A stretch of 64,000 nucleotides of DNA from Flagellimonas sp947499585 (GCF_044596045.1 NZ_CP138995.1:1054001-1118000), one strand, 5' to 3'. Numbered from the stretch's first letter, positions 51,057 through 60,915 are shown. The notes: generated by a model from the sequence alone, not told the origin. Program-made: numbers and translations.

Positions 51057-51913
51057 TCAATCTTGTAGGAATATAAATTCCGACCTTTGGTTTTAGACTG
51101 TTCATCTGCTATTAAAAGTGTGTTATTGTCAATAAAGCAAATGGATTCTTGTTGGGTTCTGTGCTTTACATCTATGGTGCGCAGAGTACCTTTTGTAAAA
51201 TCATCCGAACTAAAATCGGTAAACAACCATATAAAACCAGAGCCCAGTAATACAACCTTTTTTCCATCGGGAGAGATATCAGCTCCAGTGACGGAACAGA
51301 ACTGTTGGTCCGTGCAGGCAGTGAATTCTCCTATTAATGTTGCTTCATGAGAGCCAACAACAGCAGGAATTTTATAAATAAAAGCCTTTCCCGTATAGGG
51401 CTTAGTTCTATTTTTTGTGATGAGATATAGAAAGTTGTTTTTGTAAAAGAACGCCTCACAATCAAACATCAATTTTGACTTTTTTGGCGGAAACTTCTTT
51501 TGCTCTGGGTAATGAAAGGTAATTTTTTCCGCTTTTATTTTTTTACCAGTTTCATTTTCAGGATTTGGTGTTTTATAGATTGAAAGGTTCTTTCGGTCGT
51601 TGGCGTTATTTCCAAAATTCCCTATGTAGAGATTCCCTTTTTCGTCTTTGGCCAAATCCTCCCAATCATGGTTTTTAGCATTTTCTACCTTGAATTCCTT
51701 GACTAGATTTGCTTCAAGATTTATGGCATATAAATGATCTTTATTTCCATTGTCTTCTATTGCCCAAACCGTGGTATTATTGATAGAAACAATTCCAGAT
51801 ATCTCACTGAGTTTTGAAGGAAGTTTCCCCAAGTACGTTAAGTCCCCATAGTAAGGTTTTTGGGCACATCCTTGAAGGAATACAAATACTAGGAAAATAG
51901 TCAGTTTATTCAT
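51053..51913 (-). CDS. beta-propeller-like lipoprotein
   Basis: A 286-residue lipoprotein (LQGC, Cys16). The body shows repeated blade-like units: LSEISGIVSINNTTVWAIED, DWEDLAKDEKGNLYIGNFG, MFDCEAFFYKNNFLYLITK, SVTGADISPDGKKVVLLGS and QESICFIDNNTLLIADE. This is the look of the SdiA-regulated/esterase-like propeller families, which are often calcium- or substrate-binding proteins at the cell surface. The function is not known. Its start overlaps the stop of the GyrI-like gene upstream by four bases. Confidence 0.82.
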   Translation of the reverse strand: MNKLTIFLVFVFLQGCAQKPYYGDLTYLGKLPSKLSEISGIVSINNTTVWAIEDNGNKDHLYAINLEANLVKEFKVENAKNHDWEDLAKDEKGNLYIGNFGNNANDRKNLSIYKTPNPENETGKKIKAEKITFHYPEQKKFPPKKSKLMFDCEAFFYKNNFLYLITKNRTKPYTGKAFIYKIPAVVGSHEATLIGEFTACTDQQFCSVTGADISPDGKKVVLLGSGFIWLFTDFSSDDFTKGTLRTIDVKHRTQQESICFIDNNTLLIADEQSKTKGRNLYSYKID

Positions 51914-52809
51914 TTAGATTCTTTAATTGGCATAAATATTTCTGCTTTCCATTCTAGTTCATTCCCTCCGATGCTTGGGTTATCGTAAAAAATTTCAACA
52001 GGAGTTTTCACAACTTCAATATTGTTCTTTTGAGCATAATCCAAAAGCTTATACCAAGCACGGTCAGAGGTTATGTAGTTTCCATTATAAATAGCTTTTA
52101 GAGCCTTAGTACCTTCAAAATCTTTATATTTTATCTCATTATTCACCGGCAGTGTGTCTGATTTTATTATGGGATAACAAAAATTATATTCAATACTGTC
52201 ATTCTGAACGTTCCATTTGGTAATTTCAGTAAAAGGAGAACCGTTTAGTTTAAGGTTGTTTTGCTTTACAAATCCGCTTAAAAAAGGATGGTCTCGCATC
52301 ATGCCAAATGCTTTTTCAGATTGGAGTCCTTTGACGGTCAAATATGCACAAAAAGTAGACTTTAACTCGTCCTCTCCAACTACACTGACCTTGAAGTTTT
52401 TAACATGATTGTTTAAAACCTGATTAAAGTTGACAAGATTTTTTTTGGAGCGTTTTTCTATGACCGTTGAGGTAAAAGGAATCATGAGTTTATTCATGAA
52501 ACTATTGTTTAAATCCTTGACTCTTACCTTAATTTTTGAGGTAGAATCTGTAATAGGAATTATTTCCCAATCATATTGGACTATGGTATCATTAAATTTT
52601 AATTGCTGTTTAATATTCAATAGCCCATCCTGTTCTAATGAAACATTGGATTGCATTCGTTTATCCCAACTTTTTATAGTTTGATTAATTGCACCAGGAA
52701 AAGTATTGGCCTTAAATGTTATTAGATAATCATTGGGTTTTACAAAAAGGTACCACCCCAGAAAAGCAATAAGAATAGAAACTATTACCAAAGAAATTTT
52801 TCGTTTCAT
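51910..52809 (-). CDS. membrane-anchored SRPBCC/GyrI-like protein
   Basis: A 299-residue protein with a single N-terminal membrane helix (LVIVSILIAFLGWYLFV). A polyketide-cyclase/SRPBCC-like part (about 30-140: FKANTFPGAINQTIKSWD, QYDWEIIPITDSTSKIKVRVK) is followed by a GyrI-like (AraC effector-binding) domain at about 145-299, ending KTPVEIFYDNPSIGGNELEWKAEIFMPIKE. This pairing occurs in Bacteroidetes as SRPBCC-GyrI proteins. Ligand unknown. It is translationally coupled to the downstream propeller lipoprotein. Confidence 0.83.
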   Translation of the reverse strand: MKRKISLVIVSILIAFLGWYLFVKPNDYLITFKANTFPGAINQTIKSWDKRMQSNVSLEQDGLLNIKQQLKFNDTIVQYDWEIIPITDSTSKIKVRVKDLNNSFMNKLMIPFTSTVIEKRSKKNLVNFNQVLNNHVKNFKVSVVGEDELKSTFCAYLTVKGLQSEKAFGMMRDHPFLSGFVKQNNLKLNGSPFTEITKWNVQNDSIEYNFCYPIIKSDTLPVNNEIKYKDFEGTKALKAIYNGNYITSDRAWYKLLDYAQKNNIEVVKTPVEIFYDNPSIGGNELEWKAEIFMPIKESK

Positions 52810-52842
52810 CAGTACTCAAATTAAATTTTAGGTTAAAGAATT

Positions 52843-52866
52843 ATTGAATCATTGAATCATTGAATC
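52843..52866. repeat. three tandem copies of an 8-bp unit
   Basis: ATTGAATC repeated three times without change. The last copy enters the 3' end of the haloperoxidase-like gene and supplies its stop codon region. Confidence 0.9.
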
Positions 52867-54188
52867 ATTTTAAGGTTATCCACCACAAATTTACCTAAAT
52901 CACGTCCTTGTTTTACCCCAACATTTACAGCTTTACGGTAATGGATTCCACCATACATTCTACTTATGGCAGCTTCATCAGCTGCTTGCTTAAATGAAGT
53001 GAAAGAACGCACAGGTAATCCGTAAGGCACTTCGGTGTCATCGTCAAAAGCAAAATCGTCTCCAAAAATATCGGTAAGTGTAGTTGCCGCTGCGCCCGAC
53101 ACTACGCTATGACCACTGGTATATTCTGGAAATGGAGGTGTTTGTAGAATGGGCACCCAATTTTCATCAATATGCTCATTAATAAGGGTTTCTGGTCGTA
53201 TTAGGTTACTTCTGTATTTTTCATCCCAGCAACTTATAAAAGCATCGACCATGGCAATGGATGCTTTGGTATAAGCGTAAACAGTTTTGTTTACGTCGGC
53301 ATTGGATTTTCTACTTGCAATTTTTGTAATACCAATCCAATGCGCTCCAGGGGTAATTTTTTTGGTTGCGAACATTAAGTGGCCCCTAGTTACAGATACA
53401 TAAGGATTGCAATCCCAAAATTGGGCAATCTCAACTTCTTCTGAATCATCCCCAGCAGAAGTTATTTGATTGCTGATGTCATAGACCTCTTTTAGCTCTT
53501 TAAAGAAATCAGAATCTTCTTCCATAGAAAATGGAGGAGGAGGAGAGGGTTTAAACTGACTGGCGGAATCTATAACGAAAGGTCTTATTTTGTTCCAATG
53601 TGGCTCAATGCCCGCCATGTATGCTGGTGGTGTAGGTTGCCATCTTGATGGATTATCGGTGTCAACGGTAAACTTTGGCATGGTTCGGGTTTGGTTGTAA
53701 TTATCCCCATTCATCCATTTTGCAATATGCTCGGCAACTTCCAGTCCATAGGTCTTTGAGCTATTGAATTCTTTTGTGTTTTTGCCCTCCCAAATAGTAT
53801 AAAGACTATCGCGATAGGCTTCGATTCGATCTTCAGAAAAAATAAGGCGTTTGCTTAACTCTATGTGCGCGATTAATGCAGCCAATTCATGATTGATTAC
53901 TTCTCCATCTTTAGGGGTGGGAATGGCCTTTAATCCCCTAACTTGATTGGCCAACGATAGGTATTCATTTTCTTGTGAGGCCAAAATTTCGTAGGCGGCA
54001 ATATTTGGATAAGCAAATATTCTACTTGCCACGGGGGGCGAAAAGATATCATGTATCATTACTTCCGTTACCTTATCAACTGAGCCGTGAAAATCTTCAG
54101 GAGTAATAGTAATGGGTTGACTTTCTTCTGTGCAAGAAAAAAGAAACATAGCGAATAGAAGTAGTAAGCCGATTTGTCCTTTCATCAT
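52857..54188 (-). CDS. vanadium-dependent haloperoxidase-like (PAP2 family) lipoprotein
   Basis: A 443-residue lipoprotein (FLFSC, Cys19) of the vanadium haloperoxidase-related PAP2 family. The active-site blocks are RSNLIRPETLI (conserved Arg), PPFPEYTSGHSVVSGAAA (Ser-Gly-His) and ISRMYGGIHYRKAVNVGVKQG (Arg and His near the C-terminus). Relatives bind vanadate or act as acid phosphatases, so the true activity cannot be told from sequence. It follows two FG-GAP/ASPIC lipoproteins on the same strand, 9 bases after the first, and I take the three as one operon for surface or secreted functions. Confidence 0.9.
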   Translation of the reverse strand: MMKGQIGLLLLFAMFLFSCTEESQPITITPEDFHGSVDKVTEVMIHDIFSPPVASRIFAYPNIAAYEILASQENEYLSLANQVRGLKAIPTPKDGEVINHELAALIAHIELSKRLIFSEDRIEAYRDSLYTIWEGKNTKEFNSSKTYGLEVAEHIAKWMNGDNYNQTRTMPKFTVDTDNPSRWQPTPPAYMAGIEPHWNKIRPFVIDSASQFKPSPPPPFSMEEDSDFFKELKEVYDISNQITSAGDDSEEVEIAQFWDCNPYVSVTRGHLMFATKKITPGAHWIGITKIASRKSNADVNKTVYAYTKASIAMVDAFISCWDEKYRSNLIRPETLINEHIDENWVPILQTPPFPEYTSGHSVVSGAAATTLTDIFGDDFAFDDDTEVPYGLPVRSFTSFKQAADEAAISRMYGGIHYRKAVNVGVKQGRDLGKFVVDNLKMIQ

Positions 54189-54197
54189 TAAATAGTT

Positions 54198-57100
54198 TTA
54201 ATTCTGTACCCTATATACTTGGGGTTTATCGTTATTAAGCGTTACTAAAAGATAAGTTACATTATTGATTGTAACTATGTTTAGGTGTCTTATTGATTTC
54301 TGGGTAAGTTCCAAGCCCAATCTATCACCCAAAATTATATCATTTTCATTAGTTATCAATGCTCCTAGAAAAGAATCGAATCTTCCCTGAAAAGGTGTAA
54401 CCCCAAAGTAGTTTCCAGCTACTAATACCTCGTTTTTGGAATCGCCATCAAAATCATGGGATAAAAAGGATTTAATTGGAGAAACCTGCAGCTCTGATTT
54501 AAAGGGTACAAAAGTGAATTTATCACCCATATTCTTCAAATAGCCAGAACGCAGTTCATGAGCCTCTAAAACTTTTGCTTTGTCAAGGATTGTCTTGTCA
54601 AAAAGTTGCTCTATAGTTTTACCTGCAAACTCTTTATAGGTATTGAATTTTTTTCTGAGAAAAACAAGTTGTCCAGATAATTCATCTAGACCTAAAATAG
54701 GATAGTATTGTCCATTTTTTTGCGTGGCAACGATGGTCTCCGTACTTCCATTTTCATCAAAATCAGAGAAGAACATTTTCATCGGAGCATTTTCAGATGC
54801 GCTAAATTTTGAGTTTGAACCCCAGTTGCCAAGCAAGTAATCCATATCTCCGTCGGAATCTATATCAAAAGGTTGAATAGCTTGCCAAAGCCCTTTTAAA
54901 GAACTGTCTAAAAGGTCAACTTCACTAAAATTACCATTGGAATTTTTATAGAATCTTGGAGCCATCCACCCTCCCACTAAGATTAAATCATCCGATCCAT
55001 CATTATCAAAGTCCGTCCAAACGGCATCTGTGACCATTCCGCCATTTTGGAATGGGGCATTTTCTAGTATTGAAAAACTACCACCTTCATTTATCAGTAT
55101 GAATGAATTGGGAATCTCCCCGAATTTCGATGTAACGGTATTAGCACCCACAAAAAGATCTAAGTCACCATCATTATCATAATCATTTGCTTTAACTACT
55201 GAAGCATTTTCAAAGAAATCTGGCAGATTGGATTTTACAAAACCAGAATCCGTTTTAACAAAATAACTATCTGATAAAGGTTTAGCTTTTCCAGAGAAAT
55301 CTGCCCCGCCTGAACCCATAAATATGTCATCCTTCCCATCTCCATTAAAATCTTTTATTAGTGCAACTACATCTTCCTTGACCGAATCTTTTTGTAGCTC
55401 AAGAAATTTTTGCTCCACAAATGATGTATCCTGTTGCACATAGATTTTGGAAGGAAAGAACTTTGATCCTCCAAAGAATACATCTTCTTTGCCATCTCCA
55501 TTCAAATCTCCTACAGCGATTGCCGGACCTAAATCAGATACACGATAAGGGATAAGTTTCTCTCTATTAAAGTCGATATGATTATCCTCTATATGTGTAA
55601 AATCTATCCCTAAATTATCATCCACTTTTTTGAAAAGAGGTTTGGTTTTAGGTTTTATTGATTGATAATTAAATAGCTTTGTATTATCTGGTTTTATCTC
55701 TAAGGTTTGATTTGTGGCAATATCTCTAAGAGTTTGATATGATTTATCTGGCCAAACAATTTTTATTGAATCAACCTTTTGGGTAGTTCCGTACCCAAAG
55801 TGTATTAAAGGCTCGGAACTTGATTGAAACCCTCGACTAGTATAGAGTTCTTTATATTGTAAAATGCCTTTATGATAGGAATAAACTTTTGTTCCAATAC
55901 CAAAAGGGTTCTTTGCTTTGAACTTTGGTTGAATCTTTAGGTAGTTTGCACTTGTATTGGTCTTATTAACATAAATAGTGGCTGGTGCGTTTATGTTATT
56001 GGTGACTAAATCTAAATCTCCATCGTTATCCAAATCTCCATAAGCGGTAGCTCCCGATATTAAGGTGTCTTTGGTAATCCAATTGTCAGATTTATTTTCA
56101 AACTGGAGATTTGTACTTCCCTTAAATACAACATTATTTATGGCTCCAGAAGGCATCAAATCAAGTGCTTCTTGGTCTACTAATTTAGTATTATCAAGTT
56201 TCTTTTGAATCTGTTCGTTAGAAATAAAACGGATATAATCTAAATCATTTGGACGTTTTGGAATTCCGTTGGAAACAAACAAATCTTGTTCTCCGTCTTG
56301 GTCATAATCTCCAAATAATGCGCTCCAACTCCAGTCCGTTGCAGCAATTCCACTAAGTAATGCGGTCTCTAGATAATTACCGCTGGGTTGGTTAACATAA
56401 AGCATATTTCTTGTAAACTGATAATGATACCCGTAACGCTCAATCCGAAGTCGTTGAACTTGAATATTATCATCCCCTTCTGAAGATTTTAACGGGATTT
56501 CATCTTCTGGAAGCATATCCAAAGAAATTAAATCTGGTAAGCCATCATGATTAATATCTGCAACATCACTCCCCATGGAGAACCTGCTCGTATGTCCAAA
56601 GTGTTTCCTAAGACTTTCGTTAAACGTTCCATCACCATTATTTAAATAGTAATAATCGTCTTCATGAAAGTCATTCCCAATATAAAGGTCCGGATAACCA
56701 TCTAGGTTAAAGTCGGAAACAGCTATACCCAACCCATATCCATTTATTCCACCATAAATGCCTGCTTCCTCGCTAACTTCGATAAATTTTCCTCCATCGT
56801 TCCTGAGTAGTTTATCTCCTGTTTCAAAATTCCTTGTATAGCGTAGATCAACTCTGCCGAATGACTCTTGAGTATGCACTGCATGGTTTAATAAGTAAAG
56901 GTCCAAATCCCCATCAAGGTCATAGTCCAGGAAAGCAGCAGAAGAACTGTACGAGTCAAAATCCAATCCATATTTTGCAGCACTTTCTGTAAAGTTGACC
57001 TGTCCTGAGCCTGCCGAAGGGCCATTATTGATGAATAACTCGTTATGTCCTTCAAAACCATTGATTCCAACTACAGCGCATACATAAATATCCAGAAGAC

Positions 57101-57464
57101 CATCGCCGTTTACGTCTCCCATTACTGTACCTGTATTCCATGTACTTTTCCCTTGAATACCTGCACTTTCTGAAATATCTTCAAATTTTAGTCCACCTTT
57201 GTTTAGGTACAATGCGTTTTTTACCTGATTTCCTGAAAAGAAAATATCTGGCAAGCCATCATTATTGATATCGCCAATAGCTACTCCACCACCATTATAA
57301 AAATAGAGATAGTCCAAAATGTTTAAGTCATCTGATTCCGTCAGGGTATTGGTAAAAGAAACCCCAGTATCTTCAGTAGATGGATTTGAGAAAAGCTCAC
57401 CTTCTTTTTTTCCACAGCCTAAAACAAGCAGGAAGAGGAGTGATAAAGAAATACATTTATTCAT
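54198..57464 (-). CDS. FG-GAP/VCBS repeat and ASPIC/UnbV lipoprotein
   Basis: A 1088-residue lipoprotein (LVLGC, Cys17). FG-GAP calcium-binding blades occur throughout (DINNDGLPDIFFSGN, DYDLDGDLDLYLLNH, DFNLDGYPDLYIGND, DLNGDGKEDVFFGG), consistent with two propellers. An ASPIC/UnbV domain lies between (SRGFQSSSEPLIHFGYG, DSIKIVWPDKSYQTL, near residue 545). A palindromic repeat is inserted in frame near residues 148-155, giving GPSAGSGQ. It overlaps its upstream paralog by 8 bases. Probably binds a ligand or protein at the outer surface. Confidence 0.9.
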   Translation of the reverse strand: MNKCISLSLLFLLVLGCGKKEGELFSNPSTEDTGVSFTNTLTESDDLNILDYLYFYNGGGVAIGDINNDGLPDIFFSGNQVKNALYLNKGGLKFEDISESAGIQGKSTWNTGTVMGDVNGDGLLDIYVCAVVGINGFEGHNELFINNGPSAGSGQVNFTESAAKYGLDFDSYSSSAAFLDYDLDGDLDLYLLNHAVHTQESFGRVDLRYTRNFETGDKLLRNDGGKFIEVSEEAGIYGGINGYGLGIAVSDFNLDGYPDLYIGNDFHEDDYYYLNNGDGTFNESLRKHFGHTSRFSMGSDVADINHDGLPDLISLDMLPEDEIPLKSSEGDDNIQVQRLRIERYGYHYQFTRNMLYVNQPSGNYLETALLSGIAATDWSWSALFGDYDQDGEQDLFVSNGIPKRPNDLDYIRFISNEQIQKKLDNTKLVDQEALDLMPSGAINNVVFKGSTNLQFENKSDNWITKDTLISGATAYGDLDNDGDLDLVTNNINAPATIYVNKTNTSANYLKIQPKFKAKNPFGIGTKVYSYHKGILQYKELYTSRGFQSSSEPLIHFGYGTTQKVDSIKIVWPDKSYQTLRDIATNQTLEIKPDNTKLFNYQSIKPKTKPLFKKVDDNLGIDFTHIEDNHIDFNREKLIPYRVSDLGPAIAVGDLNGDGKEDVFFGGSKFFPSKIYVQQDTSFVEQKFLELQKDSVKEDVVALIKDFNGDGKDDIFMGSGGADFSGKAKPLSDSYFVKTDSGFVKSNLPDFFENASVVKANDYDNDGDLDLFVGANTVTSKFGEIPNSFILINEGGSFSILENAPFQNGGMVTDAVWTDFDNDGSDDLILVGGWMAPRFYKNSNGNFSEVDLLDSSLKGLWQAIQPFDIDSDGDMDYLLGNWGSNSKFSASENAPMKMFFSDFDENGSTETIVATQKNGQYYPILGLDELSGQLVFLRKKFNTYKEFAGKTIEQLFDKTILDKAKVLEAHELRSGYLKNMGDKFTFVPFKSELQVSPIKSFLSHDFDGDSKNEVLVAGNYFGVTPFQGRFDSFLGALITNENDIILGDRLGLELTQKSIRHLNIVTINNVTYLLVTLNNDKPQVYRVQN
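56999..57021 (-). repeat. dispersed palindromic repeat fragment in frame in the FG-GAP gene
   Basis: On the minus strand the core reads CTTCGGCAGGCTCAGGACAG, a close relative of CTTCGACAAGCTCAGGATGA at 1639-1658. Read in frame it gives GPSAGSGQ; another frame gives LRQAQDR, a peptide that marks this repeat in many genomes. The paralog gene has no such DNA at the same place. Confidence 0.8.
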
Positions 57465-60400
57465 TTTGAATTTTTTCTAAAAACAAAGGGGTGGAATCGT
57501 TAATGCCAACGACATAATATTCCCTTTTGTTAATCATAATTTTTTTGATGCTCCTAGCCGGACCAGGGATGTTAACTCCTACATTGTTTACCCATTGAAA
57601 ACCATTTTCCCCAAAACGCAAAAGTATGCCATGTGATGCATCCATCCTACCCAGTTGAGTGCTAATTTCATAGTTATTGCCAACGGCAAGAATGTCTTTA
57701 TGGCCATCCTTGTCAAAGTCATCTACAATGATGTCATTGATTGTTGAAACCTGTGCCATACTGGGCAATTTAATTTTTTTGAAGGTGATATCCCCAGTGT
57801 TTTCAAAATAACAGCTAGAAAGCTCGTAAACTTTTTTCTGCTGTGCATTTTTAAGGTTCTCAGAGCCAAAGAGATCTTCTAGTGAGGCTTTTGCAAAACT
57901 TTCATAAGAAAGGAACTTCTTGTTTAAAAAAGGCATTTGTTTTACCAGTTCATCTTTGGAGGCGAAAGGGGTTTCTTTTTCATTATAGAAATAAGTGACC
58001 AAAGGTTCTATGGAACCGTTATCATCAAAATCGTGACTGTATAGGGTAATCGGGTTTTCTACGGATGCTTTTAGTTTGCTGTTATTGCCCCAGTTCCCTG
58101 CTACCAAGTCCAAATCCCCATCATTGTCAAAATCTTCGGCAATAATGGAATTCCAAAAACCATGGGTTTTGTCCAAACCATTATTTGAAATCAATTCCAT
58201 TTTTTTGCCATCATTCATAAAAATAGAGATGGGCATCCAATCACCAAGTGCAACAAGGTCTTTAAACCCATTACCATCCAAATCTGACCAAATTATATCC
58301 TTTACATTACCTATGGATTTGAAACTAGGACAAATACTAGAAGTGACATCTTCAAAAACACCCTCCCCATTATTTTTAAATAAATATTGTGTTGCGATAG
58401 TTCCAAATTGCTGAGGAACTTGATCGGAAGTAATACAGATGTCCGTATGGCCATCTCCATCAAAATCTACTGTTGTAACTTTAGAAGCATTTAACTCAAC
58501 TCCTTTAAATGCTTCGGGATCTTTTAAAAATGTTCCATTTTGATTTAGGTAAAACCTTGGTTGTATTCTGTTAGAGGATTTAAATTCATTGCCCGCACTT
58601 ACTACCACCAAGTCTTGAAAGTCATCGCCGTTGGCATCAAAAAACACATGTGAAACGTCCTCATTGAATGCATCTGCTGAAAAAACATCCTCTTGTTCTT
58701 CTATAAACGTGCCTTCAATAGTCTGGATATAAAGTCTAGATGCCTGTGCCTTTGCCCCTGAAATAAAAATATCTTGTAGGTCATCATTGTTTACATCAGC
58801 TACCAAGATTGAAGGGCCTTCATTTGTATTGGCAAAAGGGGCCAATGGGTCTCTGTCAAAGTCATAGGTGGGTTGCTCCTTATGAACAAAAGAAACCAGG
58901 CTGTCTCTTTGAATAAATATTGAAGGCTTAGCATTATTCCTTTCGGCATAAAAATTACCACTTGCGTTCTTTTCTTCAACTTCTAGTCTGCCTGAGTTGA
59001 CAGATTCAAGTTTTTGGTATTTTCCAGTGGGCCAAATAACTGTAAGTGATGCTAAAATGGAATCTTTGCCAATTCCCAAATGGAGAGTATTGGGGACAGC
59101 AGATAAATACCCTCTGCTCACATAGTTTTCTTGAGCTAAAGTTCCGTTTGTGGTATTTGCAATAAGTTTAGCGCCTATACCAAATGTATTTTCTTTGTTT
59201 CCTTTAAAAGTTACTTGGATTGAGTTGTAATTTGGTTTTGAATCAAGAGTATTTTCAAGAATAAAAGCCTCGTCATTAACATTATTGACTACCAAATCCA
59301 AATCCCCATCATTGTCCAAATCTGCATAGACACAACCATTGCTGAATGAATTCTCTTTGTTGGACCAAGAATCAGTGACATTTTTAAATGTCAGATTGCC
59401 ATTATTCTTAAAGAAATAATTGGCAACTTTTTTTTCTGGCAGTTCATTGATAAAAGCCATTTCCTTTTCTGACATTCCCTCTTCAATTTGCTTCTGAATT
59501 TTATCATTGGCTATAAAACTGATAAAGTCCATGTCATTGGTTGCGCCCTTTATTCCATTAGAAATGAATATATCTTTATGACCATCGTTATCAAAATCAG
59601 CAAAAAGAGGCCCCCAGGACCATTCCGAAGCGGAAATACCACTCAAATTAGCTATTTCACTAAAATTTGTATTCCCTAAATTAAGGTGTAGGGTGTTTTG
59701 CATGTATTGCGGGGCAAAACCGTTTTTCAAGTATTGTTGATATACCGGAAAAGCATATTCCAATCCCGAAGTTTTATAGGTCTCTAAATTCTCCGGTAGC
59801 ATATCCAAAGAAATTATGTCCGTTAAACCATCATTGTTAATATCAGCAATGTCATTACCCATGGAAAAATGGGAGGTGTGCCCCAACTTGGTCTGATCTT
59901 CAGAAATAACCTCTTTAAAAGTTCCATTCTTTTGGTTGATGTAGAGGTAGTCGTTTTCAAAAAAATCGTTCCCCACATAAATATCTGGATAGCCATCATT
60001 GTTAATATCACTAACACCAAGCCCTAGACCATATCCAATGCCACCCTGAAAAATTCCAGCTTCAGCTGAAACATCAACAAAATTTCCGTTGTCATTTCTA
60101 TACAAAACATCGCCTGAAAGAGAGTCTATTTGTTTTCTCTTTATTCCCTTACCGTATGATCTATTTGGATTTACGGAATGATTGAGCAGGTACATATCTA
60201 AATCCCCATCTATATCATAATCAAAAAATGCTGCTTGTGTTGAGAATCCAGAGAAATCTAGATTGTATTTAGATGCTTCTTCTTTAAAGCTGGAGATTCC
60301 GTTTTCATCAACACCTTGATTTACGTATAGTAGATTCTTTCCTTGGATTGTTTTGTAATTTCCAACCTTGCATATATAGATGTCCAATAGGCCATCGTTG

Positions 60401-60762
60401 TTAATGTCAACATGGGTTACACCCGTTGTCCATCCGTCACTATTGTTAATGTTGGCAGCTTCTGTGATATCTTCAAACTTAAAACCCCCTTTGTTTATAT
60501 AAAGTTTATCCGCTCCTTGGTTTGATGTAAAATATAGATCAACTAAGTTGTCATTATTAAAATCACCAGCGGCAACTCCTGCACCATTATAGTAGTAGAG
60601 ATAAGTAAGAATATTGAGTTCTGGGGTATCCTTGAGCTCGTTTTTGAAAGTTATACCAGTATGTGATGCAGGTTGTTTTTTAAAAAAGCTTTCTGAGCTG
60701 TTTTTAGAACAACCAACACCTAGTAAAATAGCACTAAAGAAAATCCAGTAGATTCTTCTCAT
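57457..60762 (-). CDS. paralogous FG-GAP/VCBS and ASPIC/UnbV lipoprotein
   Basis: A 1101-residue lipoprotein (LLGVGC, Cys18), colinear over its full length with the neighbour at 54198-57464. FG-GAP blades include DFNNDNLVDLYFTSNQ, DYDIDGDLDMYLLNH, DINNDGYPDIYVGND and DVNNDDLQDIFISGAK. The ASPIC/UnbV domain is near residue 560 (SRGYLSAVPNTLHLGIG, SLTVIWPTGKYQKL). It heads the unit with its paralog and the haloperoxidase-like protein. In this phylum such proteins often occur as tandem paralogs; a ligand has not been defined. Confidence 0.9.
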   Translation of the reverse strand: MRRIYWIFFSAILLGVGCSKNSSESFFKKQPASHTGITFKNELKDTPELNILTYLYYYNGAGVAAGDFNNDNLVDLYFTSNQGADKLYINKGGFKFEDITEAANINNSDGWTTGVTHVDINNDGLLDIYICKVGNYKTIQGKNLLYVNQGVDENGISSFKEEASKYNLDFSGFSTQAAFFDYDIDGDLDMYLLNHSVNPNRSYGKGIKRKQIDSLSGDVLYRNDNGNFVDVSAEAGIFQGGIGYGLGLGVSDINNDGYPDIYVGNDFFENDYLYINQKNGTFKEVISEDQTKLGHTSHFSMGNDIADINNDGLTDIISLDMLPENLETYKTSGLEYAFPVYQQYLKNGFAPQYMQNTLHLNLGNTNFSEIANLSGISASEWSWGPLFADFDNDGHKDIFISNGIKGATNDMDFISFIANDKIQKQIEEGMSEKEMAFINELPEKKVANYFFKNNGNLTFKNVTDSWSNKENSFSNGCVYADLDNDGDLDLVVNNVNDEAFILENTLDSKPNYNSIQVTFKGNKENTFGIGAKLIANTTNGTLAQENYVSRGYLSAVPNTLHLGIGKDSILASLTVIWPTGKYQKLESVNSGRLEVEEKNASGNFYAERNNAKPSIFIQRDSLVSFVHKEQPTYDFDRDPLAPFANTNEGPSILVADVNNDDLQDIFISGAKAQASRLYIQTIEGTFIEEQEDVFSADAFNEDVSHVFFDANGDDFQDLVVVSAGNEFKSSNRIQPRFYLNQNGTFLKDPEAFKGVELNASKVTTVDFDGDGHTDICITSDQVPQQFGTIATQYLFKNNGEGVFEDVTSSICPSFKSIGNVKDIIWSDLDGNGFKDLVALGDWMPISIFMNDGKKMELISNNGLDKTHGFWNSIIAEDFDNDGDLDLVAGNWGNNSKLKASVENPITLYSHDFDDNGSIEPLVTYFYNEKETPFASKDELVKQMPFLNKKFLSYESFAKASLEDLFGSENLKNAQQKKVYELSSCYFENTGDITFKKIKLPSMAQVSTINDIIVDDFDKDGHKDILAVGNNYEISTQLGRMDASHGILLRFGENGFQWVNNVGVNIPGPARSIKKIMINKREYYVVGINDSTPLFLEKIQNE

Positions 60763-60867
60763 TTCATCAAAATAGGGGGTAAGATAACCATTCCCTTAGT
60801 AACAAAGAAAGCCGAATTAGTTAATGTTTTATAGAAACATATGTAACATATTTTGATGATTATATGG

Positions 60868-60915
60868 TATCTTAAGATAGTAATTGTTGTTTTGGTAAAT
60901 AATCCAATATATTTA
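60868..60915 (+). promoter_or_regulatory. predicted symporter promoter with upstream palindrome
   Basis: A perfect 12-base palindrome TATCTTAAGATA (60868-60879) is followed by TTG at 60884-60886, a 21-base spacer and TATATTTA (60908-60915), one base off TAnnTTTG. The palindrome could be an operator or activator site. Confidence 0.4.

Noticed and set aside
56888..57070. Small open frame containing LRQAQDR inside the FG-GAP gene
   Set aside because: It is another frame of the inserted repeat and its surroundings, not a gene.
54198..60762. Recurring DNA words for DxDxDGxxD as tandem DNA repeats
   Set aside because: These come from the calcium-loop codons of FG-GAP blades and vary in sequence and spacing.
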